Source: Pseudomonas argentinensis (GTDB lineage: Bacteria; Pseudomonadota; Gammaproteobacteria; Pseudomonadales; Pseudomonadaceae). Taken from it: 64,000 nt of DNA. The notes under the pieces were generated by a model that was not told the origin of the DNA, made no database searches, and saw only the letters and a program-made list of their open reading frames with translations. The DNA lies in NCBI RefSeq assembly GCF_001839655.2, contig NZ_CP056087.1, forward strand, positions 3,906,001-3,970,000, read 5' to 3'. Position 1 is the first letter of the stretch; each line of letters starts with the position of its first letter. Shown here in pieces: positions 27,254-35,266 of the stretch. The position numbers and the translations under genes are program-made.

Positions 27254-27742
27254 TCAGGCACCCTCACCTGCCGTGCCGGCCTGCTCCTTGGGCTTTGCCT
27301 GAGCCCGCCGCATCTGGCTGCGCTGGCGCCTGGCCTGTTGCTTGGCATGCAGCGCCTGGGCCGCCGTCACGCTGCCAGCTGCCTGGCCGTTCAAGTCCAG
27401 GCGCGGGGCATTTTCGACCATGCTTGCCCAGTACCGGCCGCCCCGACACCAGGACGCCAGGCCGAGCTTGAGCTGCTCCTGGGTGATACCGAGTTGCTCC
27501 AGGTGCTGTTCGGCATCCTTGAGAATGCCCTCCTTGAGAGGAACCTTCGGCGCCGGGTTAACGGGGAAGGCCAGCGGGAAGTGCTTCTGCAAACGCCAGA
27601 TCGCCTCCAGGGCAGGATCCTGGTCCTGAGGCTTGCGTGGCGAGGCAGCCGGCCGCTTGCGCTGCTTGGTACTCTCGGTCTTCACCTGCTCTTTTTCAGC
27701 CCGCAGGCGGTCACGTAGATCCGCTAATTGCTCAAAACCCAT
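27254..27742 (-). CDS. ProQ/FinO-family RNA-binding protein
   Basis: This 162-residue protein contains a FinO/ProQ domain at about 42-125 (WRLQKHFPLAFP…PLKEGILKDAEQHL, then LGLASWCRGGRYWASM). Lysine/arginine-rich, disordered stretches lie on both sides (KQRKRPAASPRK and AKQQARRQRSQMRRAQAK). Such proteins bind structured small RNAs and mRNA 3' ends. It is shorter than E. coli ProQ and lacks its C-terminal Tudor-like domain, as many Pseudomonas members do. The start ATG has only a weak ribosome binding site. Confidence 0.88.
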   Translation of the reverse strand: MGFEQLADLRDRLRAEKEQVKTESTKQRKRPAASPRKPQDQDPALEAIWRLQKHFPLAFPVNPAPKVPLKEGILKDAEQHLEQLGITQEQLKLGLASWCRGGRYWASMVENAPRLDLNGQAAGSVTAAQALHAKQQARRQRSQMRRAQAKPKEQAGTAGEGA

Positions 27743-28161
27743 CGTTCAGTTCACAGCTTGGTGGTTGATTAGGGGCGAAGCTTATCCCATGCAGCCTTCG
27801 AGGGCAGCCAACGGCGAGATTTACTGCTGTCTTTCGTCGCTCGAGCGCTGTCTTGCACCTGAGAGGTTCGCCGCAAGCAGGCGAACGGCAGCTTCATCGC
27901 CTGCCGGGGCGGCTTTTGCAACAGCTACAGTCGCGCGCTTCGAAGTGCAAAGGAGCGACGATTGCGCTTTCGTTCCTGACCGGGTTCGTGTCCCTTGCGA
28001 CGCGCGTTGTTCAGGAAACCTGATCGACGCCTGACGGACGGTGCCGTGCTCGAGGCCGCCCTACAGCTCTACCACGGCCATTTGCCCCTATGAAGCGCAC
28101 GTCGCCGTCACTCTGTACTGGACTAATCTTTCCGTTTTTTGCAGACGAATCGAGATGCCCA
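27743..28161. other. Intergenic region, nothing recognised
   Basis: About 420 bp between the ProQ-like gene and a short ORF. Short open frames exist, but none has a plausible ribosome binding site or a recognisable product. No repeat family member was found. Confidence 0.35.
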
Positions 28162-28350
28162 ATGGCGATTGCAAGGATCCAGGCATTCGCAAGCAGATAC
28201 ACGGCTACTCTCATCGAGAACGCTCCGCCAAACGAGGCGGATCTCGCAAGCCAAGGCTTCACGCAAGAAGAGCCTGAAGCTGTCTACCGAATGCTCAATC
28301 AGATCCAAAAGAGGCTGCTCGTCGAGGCGCAGGTGATGGAATCACTTTGA
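28162..28350 (+). CDS. Small hypothetical protein, 62 residues
   Basis: A short frame starting MAIARIQAFASRYTATLIEN, mostly helical and soluble, ends 49 bp before the glyoxalase-like gene. The ribosome binding site is poor. The frame is open upstream to about 28090, but that extension looks non-coding. It may be a real small gene translated with its neighbour. Confidence is limited. Confidence 0.4.
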   Translation: MAIARIQAFASRYTATLIENAPPNEADLASQGFTQEEPEAVYRMLNQIQKRLLVEAQVMESL

Positions 28351-28399
28351 GCAATGCGCTCTCGGCATAGCCCTGCCAGAAGACCTGGAGGTACATACC

Positions 28400-28816
28400 A
28401 TGCTGAGCTACACCATGATCGGCAGCAACGATTTGATCGCCGCAGAAACGTTCTATAACGCGATCCTGATTCCGCTGGGATACGAGGTGGAGCGTTGGGA
28501 AAAGCAGCTGTGCTACTCGATTCCCGGCGTCGAGGATCGAGAAAATGGCCCGGGTGCCTTTCACGTGACCGTTCCATACGACGGGCAACCGGCGACGGTT
28601 GGCAACGGCACCATGGTTGCCTTCCGCGCACCGACACATGAAAAGGTGCGAAGCCTGCATGCAGAGGGCCTGGGGCACGGCGGCGTGGACGAGGGCGCCC
28701 CCGGTTTTCGCGATGCCTACAGCCCCAGGTTCTTCGTGGGCTATCTGCGCGACCCTGACGGGAACAAGGTAGCGCTCTTCTGCACAAGTGCTTCAGAGCC
28801 TACCCGCCCGTGGTGA
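28400..28816 (+). CDS. VOC-family (glyoxalase-like) protein
   Basis: This 138-residue single-unit vicinal-oxygen-chelate protein shows the beta-alpha-beta-beta-beta pattern twice. It starts MLSYTMIGSNDLIAAETFY and ends in FFVGYLRDPDGNKVALF, the usual metal-site and end strand. Members include glyoxalases, dioxygenases and resistance proteins. Those with the opening G-S-ND-L…A…FY are mostly uncharacterised. GGAGG lies 8 bases upstream. The substrate is not predictable. Confidence 0.85.
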   Translation: MLSYTMIGSNDLIAAETFYNAILIPLGYEVERWEKQLCYSIPGVEDRENGPGAFHVTVPYDGQPATVGNGTMVAFRAPTHEKVRSLHAEGLGHGGVDEGAPGFRDAYSPRFFVGYLRDPDGNKVALFCTSASEPTRPW

Positions 28817-28821
28817 AGGCC

Positions 28822-29135
28822 TCAGGTACGCATCATCTTTGCCGCCTGCTCGGTGGCTTGTGTCGTCCGGGTCGCCAGCCTGCGCACCTCATCGGCCACC
28901 ACCGCAAACCTCCGCCCGCCTCCCCGGCTCGGGCCGCCTCGATCGCCGCGTTCAGCCAGCGGGTTGGTCTGGCTGGCGATGCTCTGGATGGTGCCGACGA
29001 TCTGGGTGAGCGTGACGATGTTGGCTCAGGGTGCGCTGGTGCGCCGCCTCGGATTCGCCCATGGCGCTCTGCTGATGCTGCAGATTGTCGTCTACCAGTG
29101 CACCGGCCACACCCAGCGTCGAGGCGCCGAGCCGG
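28822..29135 (-). pseudogene. Remnant of a methyl-accepting chemotaxis protein gene
   Basis: On the minus strand, in pieces from different frames, one reads LGVAGALVDDNLQHQQSAMG, then IVGTIQSIASQTNPLA, then [13 protein letters not shown], and then [20 protein letters not shown]. These are consecutive parts of the chemoreceptor signalling hairpin. At least two or three frameshifts separate them, and QTNLLAL has become QTNPLA. The start and the sensor region are absent. The fragment lies directly beyond the stop codon of the histidine kinase gene. Confidence 0.8.
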
Positions 29136-29136
29136 C

Positions 29137-31056
29137 TCAGCGCAGGGAGAGCAAGCGCTGAACCGTGGCCTTGAGCTCCTTCACGGCGAAGGGCTTCAGC
29201 AGCAGTTCGGTCTGGCCGCTTTTCAGCGCGATCGCCGGGACGGCATTTTCCACGAAGCCTGAGATGAACAGGACCTTGAGCGCCGGGCGCCTGTCGAGCG
29301 CGATCACTGCCAATTCATCGCCGCTCATCCCGCCTGGCAGGCCGATGTCCGTGATCAGTAGCGCTGTGTCGGATTCGCCTTGCAGCTTCCCAAGAGCTTG
29401 TGCAGCGGTCCCGGCCTTGGTGACCCGATAGCCGACCTCCTCCAGCACCTCGGCAACGAGGTCGCGAATGGCTTCCTCATCGTCGACCACGAGTATCCTG
29501 GCGTTATCTGCTTGAAAATCCTGTTCCACACTGTCGGACGCCCCGACATCGAGGGGGGCGGCCTGACTGTGGTGCAGTGGCAGGAGAAGGCTTACCGTGG
29601 TGCCCTTTCCCATTACCGATTCGATCCGGGCCTCACCCGATGATTGCTGGGCAAAGCCATACACCATGGAAAGACCAAGGCCTGTGCCAGAGCCCAGGGG
29701 TTTGGTGGTAAAGAAGGGATCGAACGCACGCTCGAGCACGCTTTGTGGCATCCCCATTCCGGTATCCGTCACCCGGAAAAGCGCGTATTGCCCGGCGTTC
29801 AGGGTTGCAGTGCCCTGCCCGGCGTCGATGCGGGTCTGGCTGATTTCGATCTGCAGCCGGCCGCCCTGGGGCATGGCGTCGCGTGCATTGATGCACAGGT
29901 TCAGTATCGCGTTTTCCAGCTGGTGGGCATCACAAAAGCACAGCAAGGCTTTTTCCGGTGCGAGTATCTCCAGTTCTATCCGCGGTGTGAGGGTTCTGCT
30001 GATCAGCTCTCGCATGTCCTGGGCCAGCACCGCCAGGTCGACGACTGAGCTTGCCAGCGGCTGACGCCGTGCGTAGGCCAGCAGGCGGTGGGTCAGCGAG
30101 GCTGCCCGGCCGGAGGCATTGCGGGCAAGCTCGACGTAACGCGGCAGATCCTCCTGGTTTCCCTGGGCGATACGCCGCTCCAGCATGTCCAGGCTGCCGG
30201 TGATCACGGTCAGCAGGTTATTGAAGTCGTGGGCCAGGCCTCCCGTCAGCTGGCCCACAGCTTCCATCTTCTGGCTTTGCTGCAATTGCGAGCTGACTTT
30301 CTCGAGCGCTTCCTGACGCTCCTTGTTCAAGGTGATATCCCGTGCCACCGCGAAGTAAAGGCCCTGCCGACGGGCAATACGCCAGTTCAGGTGCAGCGGT
30401 TTGCCATCGGCGCAGAAGCCCTGGGTATCGAGCTCCGCGATAGCCCCCTTGCCCAGGGTGCGCAGCGCATCGGCCAGTTGCGAGGGGGAGATGAAGCTGA
30501 AAAATGCACCGTCCTTGAGTTCCTGGTCGGTATGCCCGGTTTCGGTTCGCCAGGCCGGATTCATCGCCACGATGTCTCCGCCCTCGGACAGCGTACAGAT
30601 CAGGTCAGGGGATACGTTCCAGATGCCATCGCGCTCCAATGTACGCCGCTCGACTTCATGTTCCAGCCGATCGTTGACATCGGAGAGTGCGTTCAAGGTT
30701 CTTCGGAACAGGGCGCAGACAACGGCCATGCCGAAGGTGACCAGGGCGAAACTCGCGCTGCTGATCCAGGCAGTCAGGCCATCGTTGAAGCCGATCTCGC
30801 CGATGAAGAAATAGTGCGCGGTGAGCACCGCCAGAACGCAGCCCAACACGGATGGGCCGACCCCGAAGCAGAAACCGATGAACATCAGCCCAGGTATGAA
30901 AAACAGGTACGGTAGCGCCGTAAGGGAGAGTTCCAAGCGTAACGCGCCACACAGCGCAATCACCATGACAGCGCCCGCATAGCGAACCGGCGTGCTTGGC
31001 TGAATGCGCGCCAGGTGGCGCACCAGCGCAAGGCTACGAGAGGGAATATTGATCAA
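29137..31056 (-). CDS. Membrane hybrid sensor histidine kinase with receiver domain
   Basis: This signalling protein of about 640 residues has several membrane helices in the first 150 residues (KdpD/DUF4118-like). A PAS domain follows (WNVSPDLICTLSEGGDIVAMNPA), then a HisKA dimerisation helix with the phospho-acceptor in GGLAHDFNNLL, and an HATPase domain (NLCINARDAMPQGG, DTGMGM, GSGTGLGLSMVYG). A C-terminal receiver has DDEE and the phospho-Asp in LLITDIGLPGG. There is no ATG near the start. TTG 31056 with GGAG six bases upstream is preferred; TTG 31149 would give 670 residues. It diverges from the GAF-EAL gene, which suggests joint control. Confidence 0.9.
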   Translation of the reverse strand: MINIPSRSLALVRHLARIQPSTPVRYAGAVMVIALCGALRLELSLTALPYLFFIPGLMFIGFCFGVGPSVLGCVLAVLTAHYFFIGEIGFNDGLTAWISSASFALVTFGMAVVCALFRRTLNALSDVNDRLEHEVERRTLERDGIWNVSPDLICTLSEGGDIVAMNPAWRTETGHTDQELKDGAFFSFISPSQLADALRTLGKGAIAELDTQGFCADGKPLHLNWRIARRQGLYFAVARDITLNKERQEALEKVSSQLQQSQKMEAVGQLTGGLAHDFNNLLTVITGSLDMLERRIAQGNQEDLPRYVELARNASGRAASLTHRLLAYARRQPLASSVVDLAVLAQDMRELISRTLTPRIELEILAPEKALLCFCDAHQLENAILNLCINARDAMPQGGRLQIEISQTRIDAGQGTATLNAGQYALFRVTDTGMGMPQSVLERAFDPFFTTKPLGSGTGLGLSMVYGFAQQSSGEARIESVMGKGTTVSLLLPLHHSQAAPLDVGASDSVEQDFQADNARILVVDDEEAIRDLVAEVLEEVGYRVTKAGTAAQALGKLQGESDTALLITDIGLPGGMSGDELAVIALDRRPALKVLFISGFVENAVPAIALKSGQTELLLKPFAVKELKATVQRLLSLR

Positions 31057-31316
31057 ATGTGGCTCCGTTGGGGCCAGGTCGGAGAGCGCGGATGCGATAG
31101 TCGGCAGTCGATACGGCAACGGTTTACCACTGCAGCTGGTTATCGGCAATCACCCCCGCAGTTTTAAGCGATTTACCACCAGGCTCATAGCTTCTGACTA
31201 ACAGCGTCATGGCTAACCACAATTGTGAAGAGATGGCGAGCTGATAAGCTCAAGGCAGTCACCGAGCACCCAGGCGGGGTGCTCCCGGCCGCCCTATCAC
31301 CCCAATAGTAGCTAAC

Positions 31317-33107
31317 ATGATCACGTGCAATCTTTCGCCCGAAGAAGAACGGGCACGGCTGGTCGACGTAGACCGTTTGACCTCGGACCTGGAAAGCGGC
31401 TCGGACCCGGTGCTCAACAGCATCGTGGCGATGGTCTCCAGCTACTTCAAGGTGCCTACCTCGCTGGTCAGCATCATCGAACGGGACTACCAGGTTTTCA
31501 AAGCCCGTGTGGGCATGGAGCCTGAACGGACGTCGCGGGAAATGTCCTTCTGCGTGCACGGTCTCGACGAAGGGGCGGTGCTGGAAATATGCGACCCTGT
31601 CGGCGACCCGCGTTTTTCGGGCAACCCCCTGGTAACAGGCGCTCCATTTATCCGCTATTACGCAGGTGCTCCGCTGATAATCAAATCAGGGCGGAACCTG
31701 GGTAGGCTCTGCGTGATTGACCATAAAGCCCATGGGCCAATGGACGAGCAAGGGCGAACCCTCCTGCGCAACGCGGCCCAGGTCGTGGTGGCGCGATTGG
31801 AATCCATACATCGCTCGCACTACATCGACCCGATGACAGGCTTACCCAACCGGCAGCGCTTCGAGGCGGACATCCTGCAGGGGCTCGAGGAACAAGACCG
31901 CGTCGCCATCCTCATCGAGCCGCTTTCCGCAACGGGGATGGACAGCCTGGCAAAGTCGCTTGGGGGCGCGTTTTTCGCCAACTTCATGCTGGCGGTCAAA
32001 GAGCTGCTCCTGAAGTTGCTGCCCGCCGGGGCGCGTTTGTACCGCTCCGGCACCCTGGGCTTTGTCGCCCTGCTCAGCCACCGGGCACTGTCGCTGTCCA
32101 GCCTGGTCGACAGCTTGGTGCATGCCTTCGAACGGCCGCTGTACTGCGCGGAAATCCCGGTTTTCTCCGATGTAGGGATCAGCGTGCTGCAGCTCGGGCG
32201 CGAAGCCGGCGCACCGACGGAGGTCCTGCGCCTGATGTCCAGCATCACCGATGCGGCGCGCCGAAGCGAGCGGCGGTGGCTCGATTACGATCCTGCGATC
32301 GATTCGAGCCTGCGTCGCAGCACTGCACTGCTCAATGACATCGAGGCGGCACTTGCCGCTGCTGATCAGTTCAGGCTGGTCTACCAGCCTCGCGTCGATC
32401 TGGCGGGCAACCGGTGCGTTGCCGTCGAGGCACTGCTACGGTGGTCGCATCCCACGCTCGGTGAGATCAGTCCCGCTGAATTCATCCCGCTGGCCGAAAG
32501 CACGGCCTCGATTCGTCATATCACCAGCTGGGTGGTGCGGCGCGTCTGCGAGCAGTTGTCGGCCTGGCGCGCTCAGGGCCTGGAAATGACCGTCTCCTTG
32601 AACGTCTCGGCGCTGGATCTGACTGACGGGCATCTGTTCGATCAGCTGGTCGAGGCCCTGCAAGCGTTCAAGGTGGCACCCCGGTTCATCGAGCTGGAAT
32701 TTACCGAAAGTGTCCTGGTAACCGATTTCCAGGCCGTGCGGGTTCAGCTGCAACGCTTTCGCGATCTGGGCGTGGCCATTGGCATCGATGACTTTGGCAG
32801 TGGTTACAGTAACTGGGCCTACCTGCGCCAGATTCCGGCCAACAGCGTCAAGCTCGATCGTTCTCTGCTGGCCGATCTCCAGCCGGGTAACAGCGAATGG
32901 CATATCGTCCGAGGCCTGATCAGCCTGGTGCGCGATCTTCGTCTGACCGTCGTGGCGGAAGGGGTTGAAACGGAGCTGCACTACCACCTGCTACGAGGCT
33001 GGGGCTGTCAGCAGGGCCAGGGTTATTACTTCGCCAAGCCGTTATCCCCAGCCGCCCTTCTCGCCTGGTTAGACGAGGGTCGCTGGCCGACCGGGCAGCC
33101 TGGCTGA
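31317..33107 (+). CDS. GAF-(degenerate GGDEF)-EAL protein
   Basis: This 596-residue soluble c-di-GMP signalling protein has an N-terminal GAF domain (about 20-165, SLVSIIERDYQVFKAR, SFCVHGL, LCVID). A GGDEF domain follows that has lost its active site: the GGDEF loop reads SGTLGF. An EAL domain covers about 345-585. The EAL catalytic features are kept: EALLRW, NVSALD, EFTES, DDFGSGYSN, KLDRSLL and EGVET. It is therefore likely a phosphodiesterase regulated by the GAF domain. The start is ATG 31317. It sits between a histidine kinase and a PAS chemoreceptor. Confidence 0.92.
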   Translation: MITCNLSPEEERARLVDVDRLTSDLESGSDPVLNSIVAMVSSYFKVPTSLVSIIERDYQVFKARVGMEPERTSREMSFCVHGLDEGAVLEICDPVGDPRFSGNPLVTGAPFIRYYAGAPLIIKSGRNLGRLCVIDHKAHGPMDEQGRTLLRNAAQVVVARLESIHRSHYIDPMTGLPNRQRFEADILQGLEEQDRVAILIEPLSATGMDSLAKSLGGAFFANFMLAVKELLLKLLPAGARLYRSGTLGFVALLSHRALSLSSLVDSLVHAFERPLYCAEIPVFSDVGISVLQLGREAGAPTEVLRLMSSITDAARRSERRWLDYDPAIDSSLRRSTALLNDIEAALAAADQFRLVYQPRVDLAGNRCVAVEALLRWSHPTLGEISPAEFIPLAESTASIRHITSWVVRRVCEQLSAWRAQGLEMTVSLNVSALDLTDGHLFDQLVEALQAFKVAPRFIELEFTESVLVTDFQAVRVQLQRFRDLGVAIGIDDFGSGYSNWAYLRQIPANSVKLDRSLLADLQPGNSEWHIVRGLISLVRDLRLTVVAEGVETELHYHLLRGWGCQQGQGYYFAKPLSPAALLAWLDEGRWPTGQPG

Positions 33108-33369
33108 CCTCCCCTGGCCGATGAGAGTGGAGGAGATTCACGTTCGGAAGGGGTGTCTCATCCTCCCCTATCCTCAAGGATTGAAGCTCGAGCAACGTAA
33201 CGACACCGAAGGTAGGGCCAATGTGAAGACGCTCTGCAGAGACGGCCAAGGCCTGCTCAGGGACAGCCGGGAGGTGAATTTCATCACTGCTCCCTCGCCT
33301 TTGGCGAGCTTCGGACGATAATCAGAAAAGAACAATTCTCCGCCCCTCAGCCATTGCATAGAGGTCATC

Positions 33370-34689
33370 ATGTTCGGCTCTTCACATCTTCGCGATGAAT
33401 TGCAGGCATACAAAAATCGCTTCGAGAACATCGATCAAAAAATGGCGGCGATACGCAGCAGCATGGCGATGATTGTGTTCACCCCCGCTGGAGAAATCTT
33501 GGACGCCAACCAAGCGTTTCTAGACGTGGTGGGTTATCACCTCGAAGAGGTGGTAGGCCAGCACCATCGGCTGTTTTGTCCTGCAAGCCTGGTGAATGGC
33601 CCGGAGTATCGTCAGTTCTGGCGCCGGCTCTCGAATGGGGAAAGTTTCAGCAACCGCTTCATGCGGCTCACCAAGGATGGGCGCGAGATCTGGCTCGAGG
33701 CGACCTATATGCCCGTGCACGACGGCGCAGGTCAGGTGGTGAGCGTTATCAAGATTGCAGCCGATATTACCAGGCAGATACAAGCCGAAAACAAACAGAC
33801 CAGCATGCTTAGCGCCATAGACCGTTCAATGGCCGTGATCGAATTCAATCTCAACGGTGAGGTGCTCGAAGCGAACGAAAACTTCCTGGCCACCATGGGC
33901 TATCGATTGGACGAAATCCGTGGAAAGCACCATCGCCTGTTTTGCGAGCCCGCCGAGGTTAACAGCGATGGCTATCGGCGTTTCTGGCAGCGCTTGAACC
34001 AGGGCGACTATATCCATGAAGTTTTCAAGCGTGTTACCAAACATGGCCGCGTTGTATGGCTTAGAGCCACGTATAACCCGCTCTATGACGCGGCCGGCAA
34101 GCTGTATGGCGTCATCAAGTTCGCGAGCGATATCACCGCGCAGATCGAGCGACGCAACGCTGAGTCGGAAGCGGCGCAGCTGGCCTACGACATAGCCCGG
34201 CAAACGGATGAGAGCTCGGTGAAGGGGGCTGCCACGGTGGACGAGACGATGCAGGTCGTTCGCGGGATTTCCGAGGAGCTCGATAAGGTCTCCGAGCAAA
34301 TCCGCGCACTCAGTACCCAATCGGACCGTATAAGCAGCATTGTCCAGGTCATCAGAGGTATCGCCGATCAGACCAATTTGCTCGCCCTCAATGCGGCGAT
34401 CGAAGCTGCAAGAGCGGGTGAACTTGGCCGCGGCTTTGCCGTGGTGGCGGATGAAGTTCGCAACCTGGCCTCTCGAACCAGCCAGGCAACCGTGGAGATC
34501 AACGAAGTCGTTCAACTGAACCAGAACCTGACCCAGAGTGCCGTGGCAAGCATGCTGGGCAGCCAGGACAAGGTGGGGAAAGGTGTTGACCTGGCCGGCC
34601 AGGCCGGCGAAGTCATGCTGCAAATCCGCGCAGAGGCACAGCGAGTAGTGAACGCAGTCGGCCAGTTCCGGCAGACCGTGCAAGACTAG
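33370..34689 (+). CDS. Soluble PAS-PAS chemoreceptor, BdlA-like
   Basis: This 439-residue cytoplasmic methyl-accepting protein has no membrane helix. Two PAS domains (about 25-135 and 150-258) each contain the G-HHRLFC motif. A short signalling domain follows ([33 protein letters not shown]). This order and size match BdlA, which controls biofilm dispersion together with c-di-GMP phosphodiesterases in P. aeruginosa, and Aer-like energy sensors. The preceding gene encodes such a phosphodiesterase-like protein. Orthology with BdlA itself is not proven, since Pseudomonas carry several paralogues. Confidence 0.9.
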   Translation: MFGSSHLRDELQAYKNRFENIDQKMAAIRSSMAMIVFTPAGEILDANQAFLDVVGYHLEEVVGQHHRLFCPASLVNGPEYRQFWRRLSNGESFSNRFMRLTKDGREIWLEATYMPVHDGAGQVVSVIKIAADITRQIQAENKQTSMLSAIDRSMAVIEFNLNGEVLEANENFLATMGYRLDEIRGKHHRLFCEPAEVNSDGYRRFWQRLNQGDYIHEVFKRVTKHGRVVWLRATYNPLYDAAGKLYGVIKFASDITAQIERRNAESEAAQLAYDIARQTDESSVKGAATVDETMQVVRGISEELDKVSEQIRALSTQSDRISSIVQVIRGIADQTNLLALNAAIEAARAGELGRGFAVVADEVRNLASRTSQATVEINEVVQLNQNLTQSAVASMLGSQDKVGKGVDLAGQAGEVMLQIRAEAQRVVNAVGQFRQTVQD

Positions 34690-34711
34690 GCAGGAACAGA
34701 GGCAGCCGTCC

Positions 34712-35038
34712 ATGGCATCACCCAGAGGCGGAGTGAACAACTGGATCGGTGCGCACCGCAGTGCCGGCAATCAGCGTCGGTACCCGAAGGACGTATCGCG
34801 CCGGATCGCCATCATCAAGATTGCCCAGCAGACCGGCATGTCAATGACGGAGGTTGGCGAGTGCTTCGCTGCGCTACCCGCAAGCCGTACGCCCACCGCA
34901 GCGGATTGGCGCGCGCTTTCGCAGCACTGGCAATCAGAGCTGAATGATCGAATCGAGTCGCTGCTGGTGCCGAGAAACAAGCTGGACTCATGCATCGATT
35001 GTGGCCTGTCATTGAACGACTGCCCGCTGCGGGCCTAG
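34712..35038 (+). pseudogene. Truncated SoxR (MerR family) remnant
   Basis: The 108-residue frame matches SoxR from the segment SAGNQRRYPKDVSRRIAIIKIAQ to the C-terminal cluster loop. The first 45 or so residues, with the DNA-recognition helices, are replaced by an unrelated start (MASPRGGVNNWIG). SoxR holds its [2Fe-2S] cluster with C-x2-C-x-C-x5-C. Here the loop reads CIDCGLSLNDC, with only three cysteines (94, 97, 104), the third being lost. It can hardly bind DNA or a normal cluster, so I call it a remnant, though the frame itself is intact. Confidence 0.65.
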
Positions 35039-35195
35039 CCGATACGGCAGCGCCATCCACGCCCTCTATCCAACGGCAGCGGCCTGCAATCGAGCAGGCG
35101 CCTGGTTCCGCTCATCACCGTCGATAGCCAGGCAACAGGCCGATAGCCCTCGCCTCACCCAGGCCGAGCATAGAGCCCCACCCTAGACATAATTT

Positions 35196-35230
35196 GTTAC
35201 ATTACCCAGATGTTACATAATAACGTTACG
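35196..35230. promoter_or_regulatory. Direct repeats upstream of the TonB-dependent receptor gene
   Basis: GTTACAT occurs at 35196-35202 and 35212-35218, with a related GTTACG at 35225, in an A+T-rich patch before the receptor gene. Spaced direct repeats of this sort suit an AraC-type activator. No good Fur box was found. Confidence 0.3.
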
Positions 35231-35266
35231 ATTAATCTCTGCGCCCCTCCCTCTGGCGCCTTATCG

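Noticed and set aside
35160..35266. Fur box before the TonB-dependent receptor gene
   Set aside because: The A+T-rich stretch does not match the 19-bp Fur consensus well in any register.
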